Source: Aurantiochytrium sp. KH105
Taxonomy: Eukaryota > Sar > Bigyra > Thraustochytrida > Thraustochytriidae
Length of the DNA: 64,000 bases
Assembly: GCA_003116975.1 (NCBI GenBank)
Contig: BGKB01000132.1
Span: 1 to 64,000, forward strand
Direction: 5' to 3'
Shown here: positions 28,664-38,125 of the stretch, piece after piece
Layout of the letters: the number at the start of each line of letters is the position of its first letter
How positions within the stretch are numbered: the stretch's first letter is position 1
Notes under the pieces: generated by a model
What the model saw: the letters and a program-made list of their open reading frames with translations, nothing else
Database searches by the model: none
Told to the model about the DNA's origin: nothing
Position numbers and translations under genes: made by a program

Positions 28664-29515
28664 TCATTGCGACACCCAATCAAAGTCCACGTGGTGCTTG
28701 CTTTCGACAAGGCTCAGCGAGACCTTGCTCAGCGATGAAAAGGTAGACAGCTCGGACAACGAGCGCTTCAGTGCAATGCCCTCATTGCCTGCAGGCTCTT
28801 GCTTTGAAAGCATTGTCTTTCTCTTTTCGCATTCTGTTTCGTTTGGCTGCGTTGCCTGTGCGAACTGCGCGCAAGGACTCAGCGAATCGAAAAGCCAGGT
28901 GGGTTTCCGAAACAGTCCACGAGTCATCGAGGGAGATTCACAAAGAGAAGTTGCGTGTGTTTCATCGTCCATGTTTGGTTCAAAGTCAAAAGTGAACTCA
29001 TCTGCTTTCTTCGATCGTGCTTCGCGCGGATCCCCTTCAACGTCTGCGTGAATAAGACCGCCATCTTCTGCCTCCATTGTAGCGCGCGCGGAGGGAGGCG
29101 ATGATTCAGCCGCTATGAATTTATTGAGAGCCGCCAAGCGCGCTCCACGAGCCCCGTGAATCAGATCAAAGCATGCTATGCTACCTGTTGGTGCCTCGTG
29201 CGACAAAAGAGTTGTCGTCTCTGTGCCCTTTTTTTCCATATCACCACAAATAAAGTCGCTGGATTCCAAGGCGTCGAGCCTTGCAAGGGCCTTGGCCACT
29301 TTGGAATCCAGCAAGTCATCTGCCGTGCGTGTCGAAACGCCCGCTTCGACGCGAGCCCGCTTCTGCGTGGCACGCGGCCGCTTCCCTTCCCCCCGGGTAC
29401 GTTTTCCACCGCGCTCACCTGCGCTCGCTCGTCTTTGAGCTCTTTCCGCTTTTTCCCTCAGCCGGCGAGGCCTTTCCGGCGTCGCCGGCTGCGTCGCGCT
29501 TCTTGTGCAGGCCAT
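28664..29515 (-). CDS. Basic hypothetical protein, probably nuclear
   Basis: 283 residues if translation starts at the ATG at 29515 (MACTRSATQPATPERPRRLR). The frame is open another 880 bp upstream, but that part is Ala/Arg/Gly-rich and lies in the divergent promoter. Residues 1-80 are strongly basic, with several KR/RR clusters that could act as nuclear localisation signals. The middle is mixed. The C-terminal 100 residues are acidic, then Ser/Leu-rich (LKRSLSELSTFSSLSKVSLS). I recognise no domain. It is transcribed away from the mRNA capping gene. The coding call rests on frame length and on composition that differs from the promoter part, so it is tentative. Confidence 0.5.
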   Translation of the reverse strand: MACTRSATQPATPERPRRLREKAERAQRRASAGERGGKRTRGEGKRPRATQKRARVEAGVSTRTADDLLDSKVAKALARLDALESSDFICGDMEKKGTETTTLLSHEAPTGSIACFDLIHGARGARLAALNKFIAAESSPPSARATMEAEDGGLIHADVEGDPREARSKKADEFTFDFEPNMDDETHATSLCESPSMTRGLFRKPTWLFDSLSPCAQFAQATQPNETECEKRKTMLSKQEPAGNEGIALKRSLSELSTFSSLSKVSLSLVESKHHVDFDWVSQ

Positions 29516-30348
29516 CTCGAGGTCCACAAACCCAGGCACGATTGATTTTGTCGGCTTGCCTTGGGTTGCTTTTCCTTGCTTTGCTTGCCAGCTGAAACGA
29601 GCAACGACGTGGTGTGACCTGGGTCTTGCGCCGCGAGACCACCCCGTCCCCCGTCGTCTTTCGCGCGGTCGCGTGCTTGCTTGCTCCCTTATCTTTTTTT
29701 TCTTTTTCCCTTCGCGCGAGCTTTGCCACGCACGCCGCTCTCGCCGCGCTCCCGTCTCCTCGCTCTCCGCAGCGCGCTCTGCGGCGTCCCGCGCCGCGCC
29801 GCGCCGCGCCGCGTTGCGCCGCCCGCGCGCTCGTGCGCCTTGGTCCCCGTCTCCACGGCGGAGCGTCTTCCCTCGTGCCTCCTTGTTTCTCGTTTCTCGA
29901 GCCTCGTTGTTTCTCGTTTCGGGTCTGCCGCCAGCGCCGTCCTTCGCTTTCCCCTCGCCCGTTCTCTCCGGAACGGCCCCGAGCGGCCGGAGCCCATTTC
30001 GAATCGCCGGCACCGCGCACGGAGCCTGCGCGCTGGAAGCCACCGGGTTGCGCAACGCGTCGCGCAACGGATTCTGCAGCGGTTCCTCGACGGTTCTGCA
30101 TGTTTTTTTGTTTTTTTTCTTCGAAGCAACAGCGAGCAACAGTGACAGCGAGTGACAGCGGAGCCAAGGCAGCAAGAGCGAACTGCAAATCCTGCTTTCC
30201 CACGCGCGCGCGGCGGACGCCAGACCTGCCCGCGTGCGTGCTAGCGCGTCTGGCTCGCCCCCCTTGCCGGGCCCTCCGCCGCGCCGCGCCGCGCCGCGCA
30301 GAGGCGCTGCAGGAGACGGAGCAAACGGCGAGGTCAGGAAGGGCGAAC
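29516..30348. promoter_or_regulatory. GC-rich divergent promoter (basic protein / guanylyltransferase)
   Basis: 833 bp between divergent ATGs. It is rich in GCCGCGCCGCGCC runs (about 29788-29815 and 30278-30297) and in pyrimidine tracts, and is open in several frames on both strands because of composition. These long frames are unlikely to be coding. Confidence 0.55.
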
Positions 30349-31638
30349 ATGTCGGCGAGCGCAGAGCAAATGGTCCAGCACGCCAAGCGCGTCGCACTCA
30401 ACCCGGACAATCCGGGAGAGGTGGTCCGCGATGACCAGCTCAAGCACGAGCTCAAGTCGGTGTGCCAGCGACTCTCAGGGAGCCCTCACATGCACCGATT
30501 TCCGGGCTCGCAGCCCATCTCGCTGCTGCGCGAACACATGGGGGAGCTCTCGGACAAGCCGTGGTTGGTTTGCGAAAAATCGGATGGCGTCCGCTACCTT
30601 TTGCTGATTCACAGAATCAACTTTGTTGTGCACGACCGGCCATCTTGCTGGGACAACGTGCTCAAAGGCGGCGTCGGGTCCTGCTACCTCGTGAACCGCA
30701 AGTTTGAGTTCATCGCCATCCCCACTCTCGACAACTTTCTCGGAGAGCGTCTTTTGCGTAGCCTCGATGGCACACTCTTGGACGGTGAGCTTGTCTACGA
30801 CGAGGTCCCACTCCCACACATGGATGGCGAGGATGAAGAGGCAACGGCGCCGCGTCCACTGCGCCTGCAGTCCACCTTTCTCATCTTTGACGCGCTCAGC
30901 GTGCGTAACACCTTTATCGGGGACCTTGATCTCTTTGACCGCCTGCGTGCCGTTCAAGGCGAAATTATTTTTCGGGTGCGTAACGAGCATCCCATGCCGC
31001 CACCCGTGGTTCCCTGCGTTCTGACGCTCAAGCAAATGTTCGCCACCGCAGACGTTGACTTTGTACTCAATGAAGTCATCAAGGGACCTCAGGGCGGCAA
31101 TCTCCCGCACGAGAATGATGGCCTCATTTTTACGCGAATTGACAAACCATACAAATGTGGCAAGACCTCGGACATTCTCAAGTGGAAACCACGGCACCTC
31201 AATTCGGTTGACTTTCAGGTCATTGGTATGTGGGGTCGCAACGACCGAGGCGAAGCGAGTATGCGCTACTGCTTTCTCAATGCTGCCAAGCACGGTGTTA
31301 GTTTTGGGTACACCTCAATTTGGCTCGATGATGAGCAGCACGAGATGCTCGAGGCAAAGTACGAGGGTCGGCCCGCCATCATCGAGTGTGTTCTCGACGA
31401 CAACTGGATTCAGTTCCATCCGCCTCAGGACCAATCGATGCCATGGTCTTCGGCCAAAAAGGTGCCTGGCCAAGCCTGGAAATTCCTGCGCGTCCGCGAA
31501 GACAAATACATGGCCAACGATATCAAAACTGTCGACGGAGTTCTAAAGAGCATCCACTCTGGCATCACCGAATCAACACTCATCCAAGCTCTTGGACGCT
31601 CGCGCGACGCCCATGTGAGCGGCTCCTCACGCTCCTAG
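30349..31638 (+). CDS. mRNA capping enzyme, guanylyltransferase subunit
   Basis: 429 residues from ATG (MSASAEQMVQ). The nucleotidyltransferase core has the catalytic motif I KSDG (Lys77 in VCEKSDGVRYLL), then LDGTLLDGELVYD (motif III, about 142-154), ENDGLIFTR (motif IV) and LKWKP (motif V, about 277-281), followed by an OB-fold region to about residue 405. Lys77 forms the GMP adduct that is transferred to 5'-diphosphate RNA. No RNA-triphosphatase or methyltransferase domain is fused, so those activities must be encoded elsewhere. The longer frame back to 29614 is low-complexity and was not used. The final 20 residues are Ser-rich and may be disordered. Confidence 0.95.
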   Translation: MSASAEQMVQHAKRVALNPDNPGEVVRDDQLKHELKSVCQRLSGSPHMHRFPGSQPISLLREHMGELSDKPWLVCEKSDGVRYLLLIHRINFVVHDRPSCWDNVLKGGVGSCYLVNRKFEFIAIPTLDNFLGERLLRSLDGTLLDGELVYDEVPLPHMDGEDEEATAPRPLRLQSTFLIFDALSVRNTFIGDLDLFDRLRAVQGEIIFRVRNEHPMPPPVVPCVLTLKQMFATADVDFVLNEVIKGPQGGNLPHENDGLIFTRIDKPYKCGKTSDILKWKPRHLNSVDFQVIGMWGRNDRGEASMRYCFLNAAKHGVSFGYTSIWLDDEQHEMLEAKYEGRPAIIECVLDDNWIQFHPPQDQSMPWSSAKKVPGQAWKFLRVREDKYMANDIKTVDGVLKSIHSGITESTLIQALGRSRDAHVSGSSRS

Positions 31639-32506
31639 CTTTGACGAGCAACCTGCTGGCTTCCATTGGGCTGCTGTTCTTTGCTGACCTTTGCTGACTT
31701 ACTCTGCTGCCGGCGCTGGTGCTGGTGCTGGTCTTGGTGCAAGTCCTTCGGATGACCATTGCAGGCTTGTCCATGTATGTGAGCATGGATTAATAGGGCG
31801 GCTCCGTACTCTGAAAATAAAGTTGGCAAATCGCGCAATTTGCTGACAAATCGAACGCGCAGCGCTCGTCTCGCTAATTTGAACAGTGCGCTCGCATTTG
31901 TAAGCTCCATTAAAGCCATGCTGGCCATTCTCTTCTTTCGGTTGAAGGCAAGTGCAGATCGATTCCCCATCTCGCAATGCGCACAGAAGAGGCGAGTTGG
32001 ACGCTACTATATAATATACTAAGCAGGTGAGTGCTGCACATTCACGTTCATCTTGGTCCCCTCCCCTCGTATGATCAATGGTCATTCATGTTATCCGTCA
32101 GTAGGCCTATCGCAGTTCATGAAAGCTTACTTTCCTCTTAGTAGAAAAAGCAACATCTTGGTTGCCTTGGTTGGTTGCCTTGGATGCAAGGGGGAAAGAA
32201 CAATGTTTTCGGTTCGCACGCTCAGCACCATCTCATGGCCACGCCCGATAGGCCCGGCTCGTACATCTTGCTTGCAGGGGCAGGTTCCAAAAAGCAGAGA
32301 GCTCACGCCATGCCACCGTGAGTCCTAAGCTGACACGCTCACAGACGGCCCACTCGACGTGGATCGGTCTCTTCTCCTCATTGGCTCCGTGCGGCGGCAG
32401 CGGCCATAGCCGAAGAAGTTACCCGGGTCCGCGTTGCGCGCGTGCTCGTTCTCCTGCTCGCTTCATCTCTCGAAGCGAGTGGTGCGGCCGAGCTGAGCTC
32501 GACTTC
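31639..32506. other. Intergenic gap, nothing firm
   Basis: Holds the 3' flank of the capping gene, a GCTGGTGCTGGTGCTGGTC triplet run near 31710, and one TAGGCCTA palindrome at 32102. No supported gene. Confidence 0.5.
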
Positions 32507-32905
32507 ATGGCGCCAACGAATGCAAATCGTTTCATTGTTTATGAATATTTGTGGGGCGAGCGTGCTTCGGAGACGCAAATGCATATTCTCTCGCACGACT
32601 TCTCCGCTGTTGGTCGCTCTGGCTGTGCCAAGTATCTTCGAGTCTGCTCTTCCGATGATCCGGGGCGTGCGGCCAAGCTCAAGCTGTTTTCTACAAGCTT
32701 CGTTCGAAAGGTATGACGAATCAGGGCAATTTGACCTACTCTTCGAAGCGATTGTGCTTTGGTCGATCGCGACGAGATCGTTCAGACATTGCGCGTCGCC
32801 GAGGCGATACAGCTTTTGAACATTGCTGGGCGGAGGCCAAGAGCGTGTGCCTTGCATCGAGAAAGCGTTGATAGGACCTGGTTTAAGTTCAATGAAAGAT
32901 TTTGA
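32507..32905 (+). pseudogene. Frame-broken coding remnant, family unknown
   Basis: Three successive frames read like protein with almost no gap between them. First 32507-32710 (MAPTNANRFIVYEYLWGERA, ending FSTSFVRK). Then about 32700-32755 (FERYDESGQFDLLFEAIVL). Then about 32759-32905 (LVDRDEIVQTLRVAEAIQLL to WFKFNERF and TGA). There is no room for introns at the two joins, so either two indels have broken a small gene or the assembly has errors. A 271-codon antisense frame overlaps it, so coding direction is not certain. Function unknown. Confidence 0.35.
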
Positions 32906-33301
32906 TACTGCATAAAGTTGGGCCCTATACTTTTTTCCTTGGAACGATATAATTCGAGGCGAAACGTGAAACCATGTGGATTTATCTTCAACAGAAGAGC
33001 GAGCTCTCAGGAGGTGCAACATTTGATTCCTTTTTCTGCGACCTGTGACAAGCTTTGTGAGCTGCGTACCTGAAACCCGCCAACAGGACACGAAAAGACA
33101 GAAAGCTGTCTCTGAAGGCCAACTTTGAACAGGAGCTCGCGCTGACGAATTGCTTTTCCAGAGAGCGACTTTACGGGATAAATCTTTCAACATTTAGCTT
33201 TACCTTTACTCTTCATATGCTAATAATGCGTGCAACTCAGCCGATTTCTTGTGTGTGTGTGTGAAGGAGGAGAGGCGGCTCTGCTCGGGAGAGTGGTTCC
33301 A
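32906..33301. other. Intergenic gap downstream of the LIM gene
   Basis: About 400 bp. It is open only on the minus strand as part of a 271-codon frame (32378-33193) with no recognisable content. A GTGTGTGTGTGTG run lies at about 33251. Confidence 0.4.
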
Positions 33302-34138
33302 TCAATTGCGCGCCTGCTTGAGGTGCGCAGCGTCGTAGTTCTTCATGCATTCAGCACTACAAACAAATTGACCATCGAAAGACACGCGCTCGGACTTGTC
33401 TCGAGGCTGACTTCCGCACTGCGCGCAATGCAAGCAGCGCAAGTGGAAAACCTTGTCACGCACCGTCATCCGATCAAGAGCAGAGACCTCTTCGTTGCAG
33501 ACAGTGCAGATATGCTCGTCCCGCGTGGCCAAATTGTCCCGCACGTACGAGCGTCCAAGACGTTCGTCTTGCGCGACGTCCTTAAAGTTGACATCACCAG
33601 CGCGAAAGACATTTCCGTGATCGACCTCGTATTCTTGGTCCCAGAACTTGTCAAGGAGCGTAATGCGCTCAGCATCGTGTGTTCCCTCGAGAAAAATCTC
33701 GGGTGCAAAGTCGATCTCGCGCTCGCGCTTGAGATTTTGCAGGACGCGATTCAGGTTTGCAATCTGGCCGTCGATGTGTCGAAAGAGGTCTCCAAAGCAG
33801 CACGAGTCGCCATCGCCGTCCTCGCAGACCGCGCGCAAAGCTGCACGGGTTGCTCGGACATCATTCTGGAGTCCCGCCGAGAAGTTGTACTTTTTCCGGT
33901 CGCTCTGGCCCGAGATCTTCGCCTGCATCACGGCCGGGTCCAGCGCCTCTCTTGCCGCCTTCTCGAACGCTGCAATCCGCGCCCGTAGCCCGCCGGCGCC
34001 GCCGGCGCTGCTTCCCGCGCTCGGGGCCGCCCCGTCCTCGGCGTCGGGCGCGACGTCCCTGGGCTCGTCGCCATCGTCGCCATCGGCGCCGTCCCGCCGC
34101 TGCGAGGCCCCGCTCAGGCGTCGCAGCAGCGAGGCCAT
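33302..34138 (-). CDS. Single LIM-domain protein with coiled-coil-like N-terminal part
   Basis: 278 residues from ATG (MASLLRRLSG). The C-terminal LIM domain (about 207-270) has the full ligand set: CTVC, a spacer of 17, HLRC, LHC, AQC, then a second finger closed by VCSAEC. It should bind two Zn2+ and mediate protein contacts. The N-terminal half is acidic and Ala/Gly-rich (about 10-60), then helical with charged residues (about 65-190). A spacing of FWDQEYEVDHGNVFRAGD-like residues precedes the LIM. The frame is open another 60 codons upstream to an ATG at 34318 that directly follows the stop of the next gene. The 34138 ATG was chosen because the extra segment is Arg/Ala-rich and leader-like. 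Confidence 0.82.
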   Translation of the reverse strand: MASLLRRLSGASQRRDGADGDDGDEPRDVAPDAEDGAAPSAGSSAGGAGGLRARIAAFEKAAREALDPAVMQAKISGQSDRKKYNFSAGLQNDVRATRAALRAVCEDGDGDSCCFGDLFRHIDGQIANLNRVLQNLKREREIDFAPEIFLEGTHDAERITLLDKFWDQEYEVDHGNVFRAGDVNFKDVAQDERLGRSYVRDNLATRDEHICTVCNEEVSALDRMTVRDKVFHLRCLHCAQCGSQPRDKSERVSFDGQFVCSAECMKNYDAAHLKQARN

Positions 34139-34318
34139 CTCGGCCGGCCGACAGGCCCGCGCCCTCGCCTCTGCGCTCGCCCCGCGTCTCCGCGGCGCCA
34201 GGGGCTCGTCGCCGCGCGCGTGCGAGACGCCCTCTGCACTTGTTTGTCGATGTGCGTCCTTGCCTCTGCGATTATTTGCGAGGCGATCGAGGCGATTTGC
34301 GATTTGCGAAATGCGCAT

Positions 34319-37300
34319 TTAGATGAGTTCGCTCGAGGCGGCCGCGGCTGCGAGCGCGTGGCGCAGGTCGCCGAGGCGAGCGGCGGCGAGGGCGCGGTGC
34401 GCTCGGAGCACGTCTCGCGCGGTGCGGTCCTGGAAAGCCGCCAGCAGAACCACGAACACGAGGTAGAGCGTAAGGGTGCCGAGGACCAGCGCGAGGACCA
34501 GACGCAGGAAACGTGCCGCGCGCTCGAGGGCAGAGGGCTTCGACGGAGGCGCGGGGGGCTCCTGCTCGGTCTTGGACTTCTTCGCTGGCTTGGCCGTGCG
34601 GGACTGGCGGTTCTTGGCCAAAAGGTAGTCCCTGAGCATCTTGATCTCGTGCGTGTAGGCGTCCGTGTGGCCGCTCTTGACTCCGCTCAGAATGAAGCCC
34701 TTGATGGGAAAAGTAGGAGGTGGCTTGCCTTCGTAATAGCGGACCTCGCCCGAAATGCAGACGCGCGATTCGGTCGGGCTCACGTAAGCAACAGCGAACT
34801 GTACATGCACGTAAAAACGCTCACCGTAGGGGACCCCTGGGGTCTCCCCGGTGCTCGTAAAGATGAAGCCGCCCGGATCCATCCGCACAATGCGCTGCAC
34901 CTCGGTGCAGACACTGGACTTGGTAAGACTCGACGCCGGAATCGTAAACGTAAGCGTGCGCGTGGGATAGGTTACGGAATCGACGATCTTGCCAGCTTGC
35001 ATGGCGTGTATTGACTCCTGACGGGCCAGTGGCGGTCTGGACTTCGAACCTTCACCTCGAGAAGCCTCCTTTGCGACCTCGGGAGACGCGCTCGTCTTTG
35101 TTGAGGGCGCCTTCGATGAACCTTGGTTGCCTGTTTTACCTGCCTGATTGTTGTGACCTCGGTTGCGATCATTGGCAGAACTCGGCGCTGCAGAGACTGG
35201 GTCGCTCGGACTGCGCGCGATCTCGTCGCCCGGCATGAGTTGGGCTTCACTTTTGGCTTTGTTCCTGCCTGCCGTGTCGTCGTCATTATCGTTATCCACG
35301 CGAATCGTTTGCTCGGATCTTGTTGTGACGCTGAGCGGTCGGCGAGAGGCTGCGGTCGACGATGCCTTTTCCTTGAACATGCCTCGAATGGAGCCTTCCG
35401 GGAGATCCGTCAGCGAGGATTCGCTGTCGTTTGTGTCCTTTTCGGATTCTACGTTTGCCGAAGCGTTTGAAGCCTTGCCTACAGATGCTGTTTCATGTGC
35501 GGGGTTTGCGAGGCGCTTGCTCCCTGCTTCTGCGTCCGTTTCCTCTTGCTCCGCTGTATTCTTGCCGTCCGTAGCGTTGCCTTGGCCGTCACCGCCACCC
35601 CCTGCATCTTGCGATTCATCGTCAGGAAGTTTCCAAGGGCCGACCACGACATTGGTGTTTTTCCGTTCCTTGGCGAATTGCATGGCAAACTTGGAGTTGG
35701 TTCCAAGAAGGGCCAAAGCAATTTGTTGCACGGTACCTGGGACGGTCTCATCCACGTAAAGGTTAGTGAGCGGCGCAGGAATCTCGATGGGCTTAGGTAC
35801 ATCATCTGCGTTTGTTGGAACAACTGCTTTCAAGGCGTCTTCAATATCGATGTTGGCGTCCTGTGCCGGGTCAACGATCGACAAGGATTCATCGATGTCA
35901 AAGTGGTCTTCGTCATGAAGGAGCGGACGCATTTTGGCGTAGCAGTAAATCTGGCCGCACTTGATTTTGATGTTTCGCTTAAAGGCTGCCTGCTTTCGAA
36001 GAACGACAAAATGAGCGTCCTGGTGGGTCGGGTCAATGGGAGGTTGCGGCTTGAGATCATCCACGGAGGGAATCTGGGACTTGTCGTCTTCGTCACCGAC
36101 TGTCGACCCGCCCGAAGTAGGGAGAGAGTCCTGTGTTTTTGACGGGGCAAGTCGACGTTGCAAACCAACGCTGTCAAGATCAACCTCGCTCCGGTCAAGG
36201 TCGACCTCGGTTTCGACACGAGTAATGACGCCGTCCTCATCATCGTCGTCGAATGCACTGTCATCGTCATCGGCATCGGAATCAGAGTCAGAATCGAGGT
36301 CCTCGGTGCGACGAATGTACTGAAGATTCATTTTCCCGCGACCGCACACGACGCTGGTCAAAAGGTCTTTTCTCCGTACAAGGCGGAACTCAAGAATTGT
36401 GTACTTTGCAACATCATCAGGAATGGGAAGGTTGACAGCTCCAGCCTTGACGACGGGGCGGCCGTCTTTGGGCCAGAGAAAGCGCGGAGAGCGCTTGCGC
36501 GCAATGACGCCCGTGTCATTTTCCATGTCCCGTCGCTTGCCCTTGGATGCCTCGGCGCGCCGTTTGGCAAGGTGCGCGCTACGTTTTGGAGAGTGGGCGA
36601 GGACTTCGATCCAAGTGACTGTTCCCGGCGCAACGTCGGTCACGTCCCGGATTTCGAGCGAAGTGATGCACGTTTGCCAACGCTCGACAGGGACAGAGAA
36701 TTCTTGTGTCTGTGCTGCATTGCGCGTGTTCTGATCGGGCGAGGCAGCTTTTGCTTTGCGTGACACCGTACTGGGCTCATGTGGCTCTTGTTGGGCGTCA
36801 AGAAGAGCACGCTGCGCATAAATCTCCTTTTCCGGACGGCGGTCCACGTGCTGGTACTGCATAACGCTACGCGGAAGGGTGCTTGGGGAGCGGTCCCGGT
36901 GATGGTCCGAGTCGAGTCTAGAGTGAGCTTCTGGGTCCACCGTATCTTGCGGGGAGTGCACTTCCTCTCGCTTCGGACGGCATTCGTCGTGAACAGTGGC
37001 GTCGGGCGTGTCGACTATATTAGTGATGACCTGGAACTCGATCTGCAGCTCCCCGCCACGGACCTCGTCTGGTTCGCGAGCCGTCGCAGGCGGGAGCAAC
37101 GGGTGCCAGGACAGCCATCCGGGTGCGTCTTGAGCAAAAATAGGCGGAATGCGGTCGGCGCTGACACGGCACTGCTTGAGAATGCGTTTGGTGGGGACGC
37201 AAACAACGCCGAGGGGAAAGGACTCGCCAAGCTCACGAAAGTCGAAGACCTTGATCCAGACCTCGTCGTGACGCGGGAGCGTGTAGTCGAAGTAAAATGT

Positions 37301-38125
37301 AAAGGATTCATCCCACCTCGGCTCGCTGGTTTTTTCTTCGACAGAAGTATTTGCAGTGATGCTGCCAAGGGTGACGCTGGCGAGCGGGGCGATGCGCTTG
37401 GGCTCCCAACGGCCGAGAATGCGGTTGTGCCGGGTGTAACGGAGACCGCGGCCCGCTACAAGGCGGACAACGAGCTTGTACTTGGCAAAGGCGCCGACGT
37501 TAAAGGTATAGAGCGCGCCCATGCTATACTTTTGCACGCCGGTCTGGTACCAGTCGAGCTGTTTGCGGCGGCGCCATTCGGCGAGACTAGGCGCCATGCT
37601 GTGAATGGCGCTATTCAGCAGCGGCTTGGTGTGGTCGATGCGCAGAATGATGCGTCGGTACAGGAGGTGGCGCAAGACATTTTTCGCGTCTTCTGGATCC
37701 GTACAGACCGAGTTGGACACCAGCCATGAGACGGCGTCAACGCCGCGGAAGCAGTCCTCGTAGGCGTGGATGAGTCTCCGGTGAACCGAGAGATGGAGAC
37801 GCGCACGCAGCAGAACAGCGAGGCGGTCGAGTTCCCGACGGTCGACGTCAAAGTTCAAAAGAGCATGCTTGCGCTTTTCGTCAAGGGCACGGATGATGTG
37901 CAGGTCGTTCGCCGTGAGATCTCGGATCGAGTTCTTCATGGCCTCGTCCTTGCCGAGTTTCCGGTCCGAACGCGACCACAAGCGGTGGTGCCTCACGGAC
38001 CCTGCCAGCGACCCTTCGTCTTCGTGGTAGTGTTCCTCGTCGCTCGAGAGCCGTGACTCGCCTCGCCCCGTTCGCGCCGCGGCGTCGTCGCCGCTGCCCG
38101 TCAAGTTCAGGAAAGACCGCATCAT
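34319..38125 (-). CDS. DEP-C2-VASt membrane protein, candidate contact-site lipid transporter
   Basis: 1268 residues from the first of two adjacent ATGs that lie in frame (38125 and 38122); the longer frame begins with GTG. Order: DEP domain (about 98-175, CFRGVDAVSWLVSNSV); C2-like domain (about 212-320, VRLVAGRGL, EPRWDESFTFYF, VWIKVFDF); a second divergent C2-like stretch (about 480-600); an Asp/Ser linker; a VASt-like lipid-binding domain in two pieces (about 780-835, LYVDETVPGTVQQIALALLG; and about 1048-1172, GERFYVHVQFAVAY and ISGEVRYYEGKPP) separated by some 215 disordered residues; a C-terminal membrane segment (about 1206-1230, LRLVLALVLGTLTLYLVFVV). The VASt-plus-C-terminal-anchor plan is that of GRAMD1/Lam/VAD1 sterol transfer proteins at ER contact sites, but with DEP and C2 in place of GRAM. 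Function is inferred from this plan. Confidence 0.8.
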   Translation of the reverse strand: MMRSFLNLTGSGDDAAARTGRGESRLSSDEEHYHEDEGSLAGSVRHHRLWSRSDRKLGKDEAMKNSIRDLTANDLHIIRALDEKRKHALLNFDVDRRELDRLAVLLRARLHLSVHRRLIHAYEDCFRGVDAVSWLVSNSVCTDPEDAKNVLRHLLYRRIILRIDHTKPLLNSAIHSMAPSLAEWRRRKQLDWYQTGVQKYSMGALYTFNVGAFAKYKLVVRLVAGRGLRYTRHNRILGRWEPKRIAPLASVTLGSITANTSVEEKTSEPRWDESFTFYFDYTLPRHDEVWIKVFDFRELGESFPLGVVCVPTKRILKQCRVSADRIPPIFAQDAPGWLSWHPLLPPATAREPDEVRGGELQIEFQVITNIVDTPDATVHDECRPKREEVHSPQDTVDPEAHSRLDSDHHRDRSPSTLPRSVMQYQHVDRRPEKEIYAQRALLDAQQEPHEPSTVSRKAKAASPDQNTRNAAQTQEFSVPVERWQTCITSLEIRDVTDVAPGTVTWIEVLAHSPKRSAHLAKRRAEASKGKRRDMENDTGVIARKRSPRFLWPKDGRPVVKAGAVNLPIPDDVAKYTILEFRLVRRKDLLTSVVCGRGKMNLQYIRRTEDLDSDSDSDADDDDSAFDDDDEDGVITRVETEVDLDRSEVDLDSVGLQRRLAPSKTQDSLPTSGGSTVGDEDDKSQIPSVDDLKPQPPIDPTHQDAHFVVLRKQAAFKRNIKIKCGQIYCYAKMRPLLHDEDHFDIDESLSIVDPAQDANIDIEDALKAVVPTNADDVPKPIEIPAPLTNLYVDETVPGTVQQIALALLGTNSKFAMQFAKERKNTNVVVGPWKLPDDESQDAGGGGDGQGNATDGKNTAEQEETDAEAGSKRLANPAHETASVGKASNASANVESEKDTNDSESSLTDLPEGSIRGMFKEKASSTAASRRPLSVTTRSEQTIRVDNDNDDDTAGRNKAKSEAQLMPGDEIARSPSDPVSAAPSSANDRNRGHNNQAGKTGNQGSSKAPSTKTSASPEVAKEASRGEGSKSRPPLARQESIHAMQAGKIVDSVTYPTRTLTFTIPASSLTKSSVCTEVQRIVRMDPGGFIFTSTGETPGVPYGERFYVHVQFAVAYVSPTESRVCISGEVRYYEGKPPPTFPIKGFILSGVKSGHTDAYTHEIKMLRDYLLAKNRQSRTAKPAKKSKTEQEPPAPPSKPSALERAARFLRLVLALVLGTLTLYLVFVVLLAAFQDRTARDVLRAHRALAAARLGDLRHALAAAAASSELI

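Noticed and set aside
32378-33193. 271-codon minus-strand frame
   Set aside because: No recognisable motif, overlaps the plus-strand remnant, average codon use; kept only as a caution.
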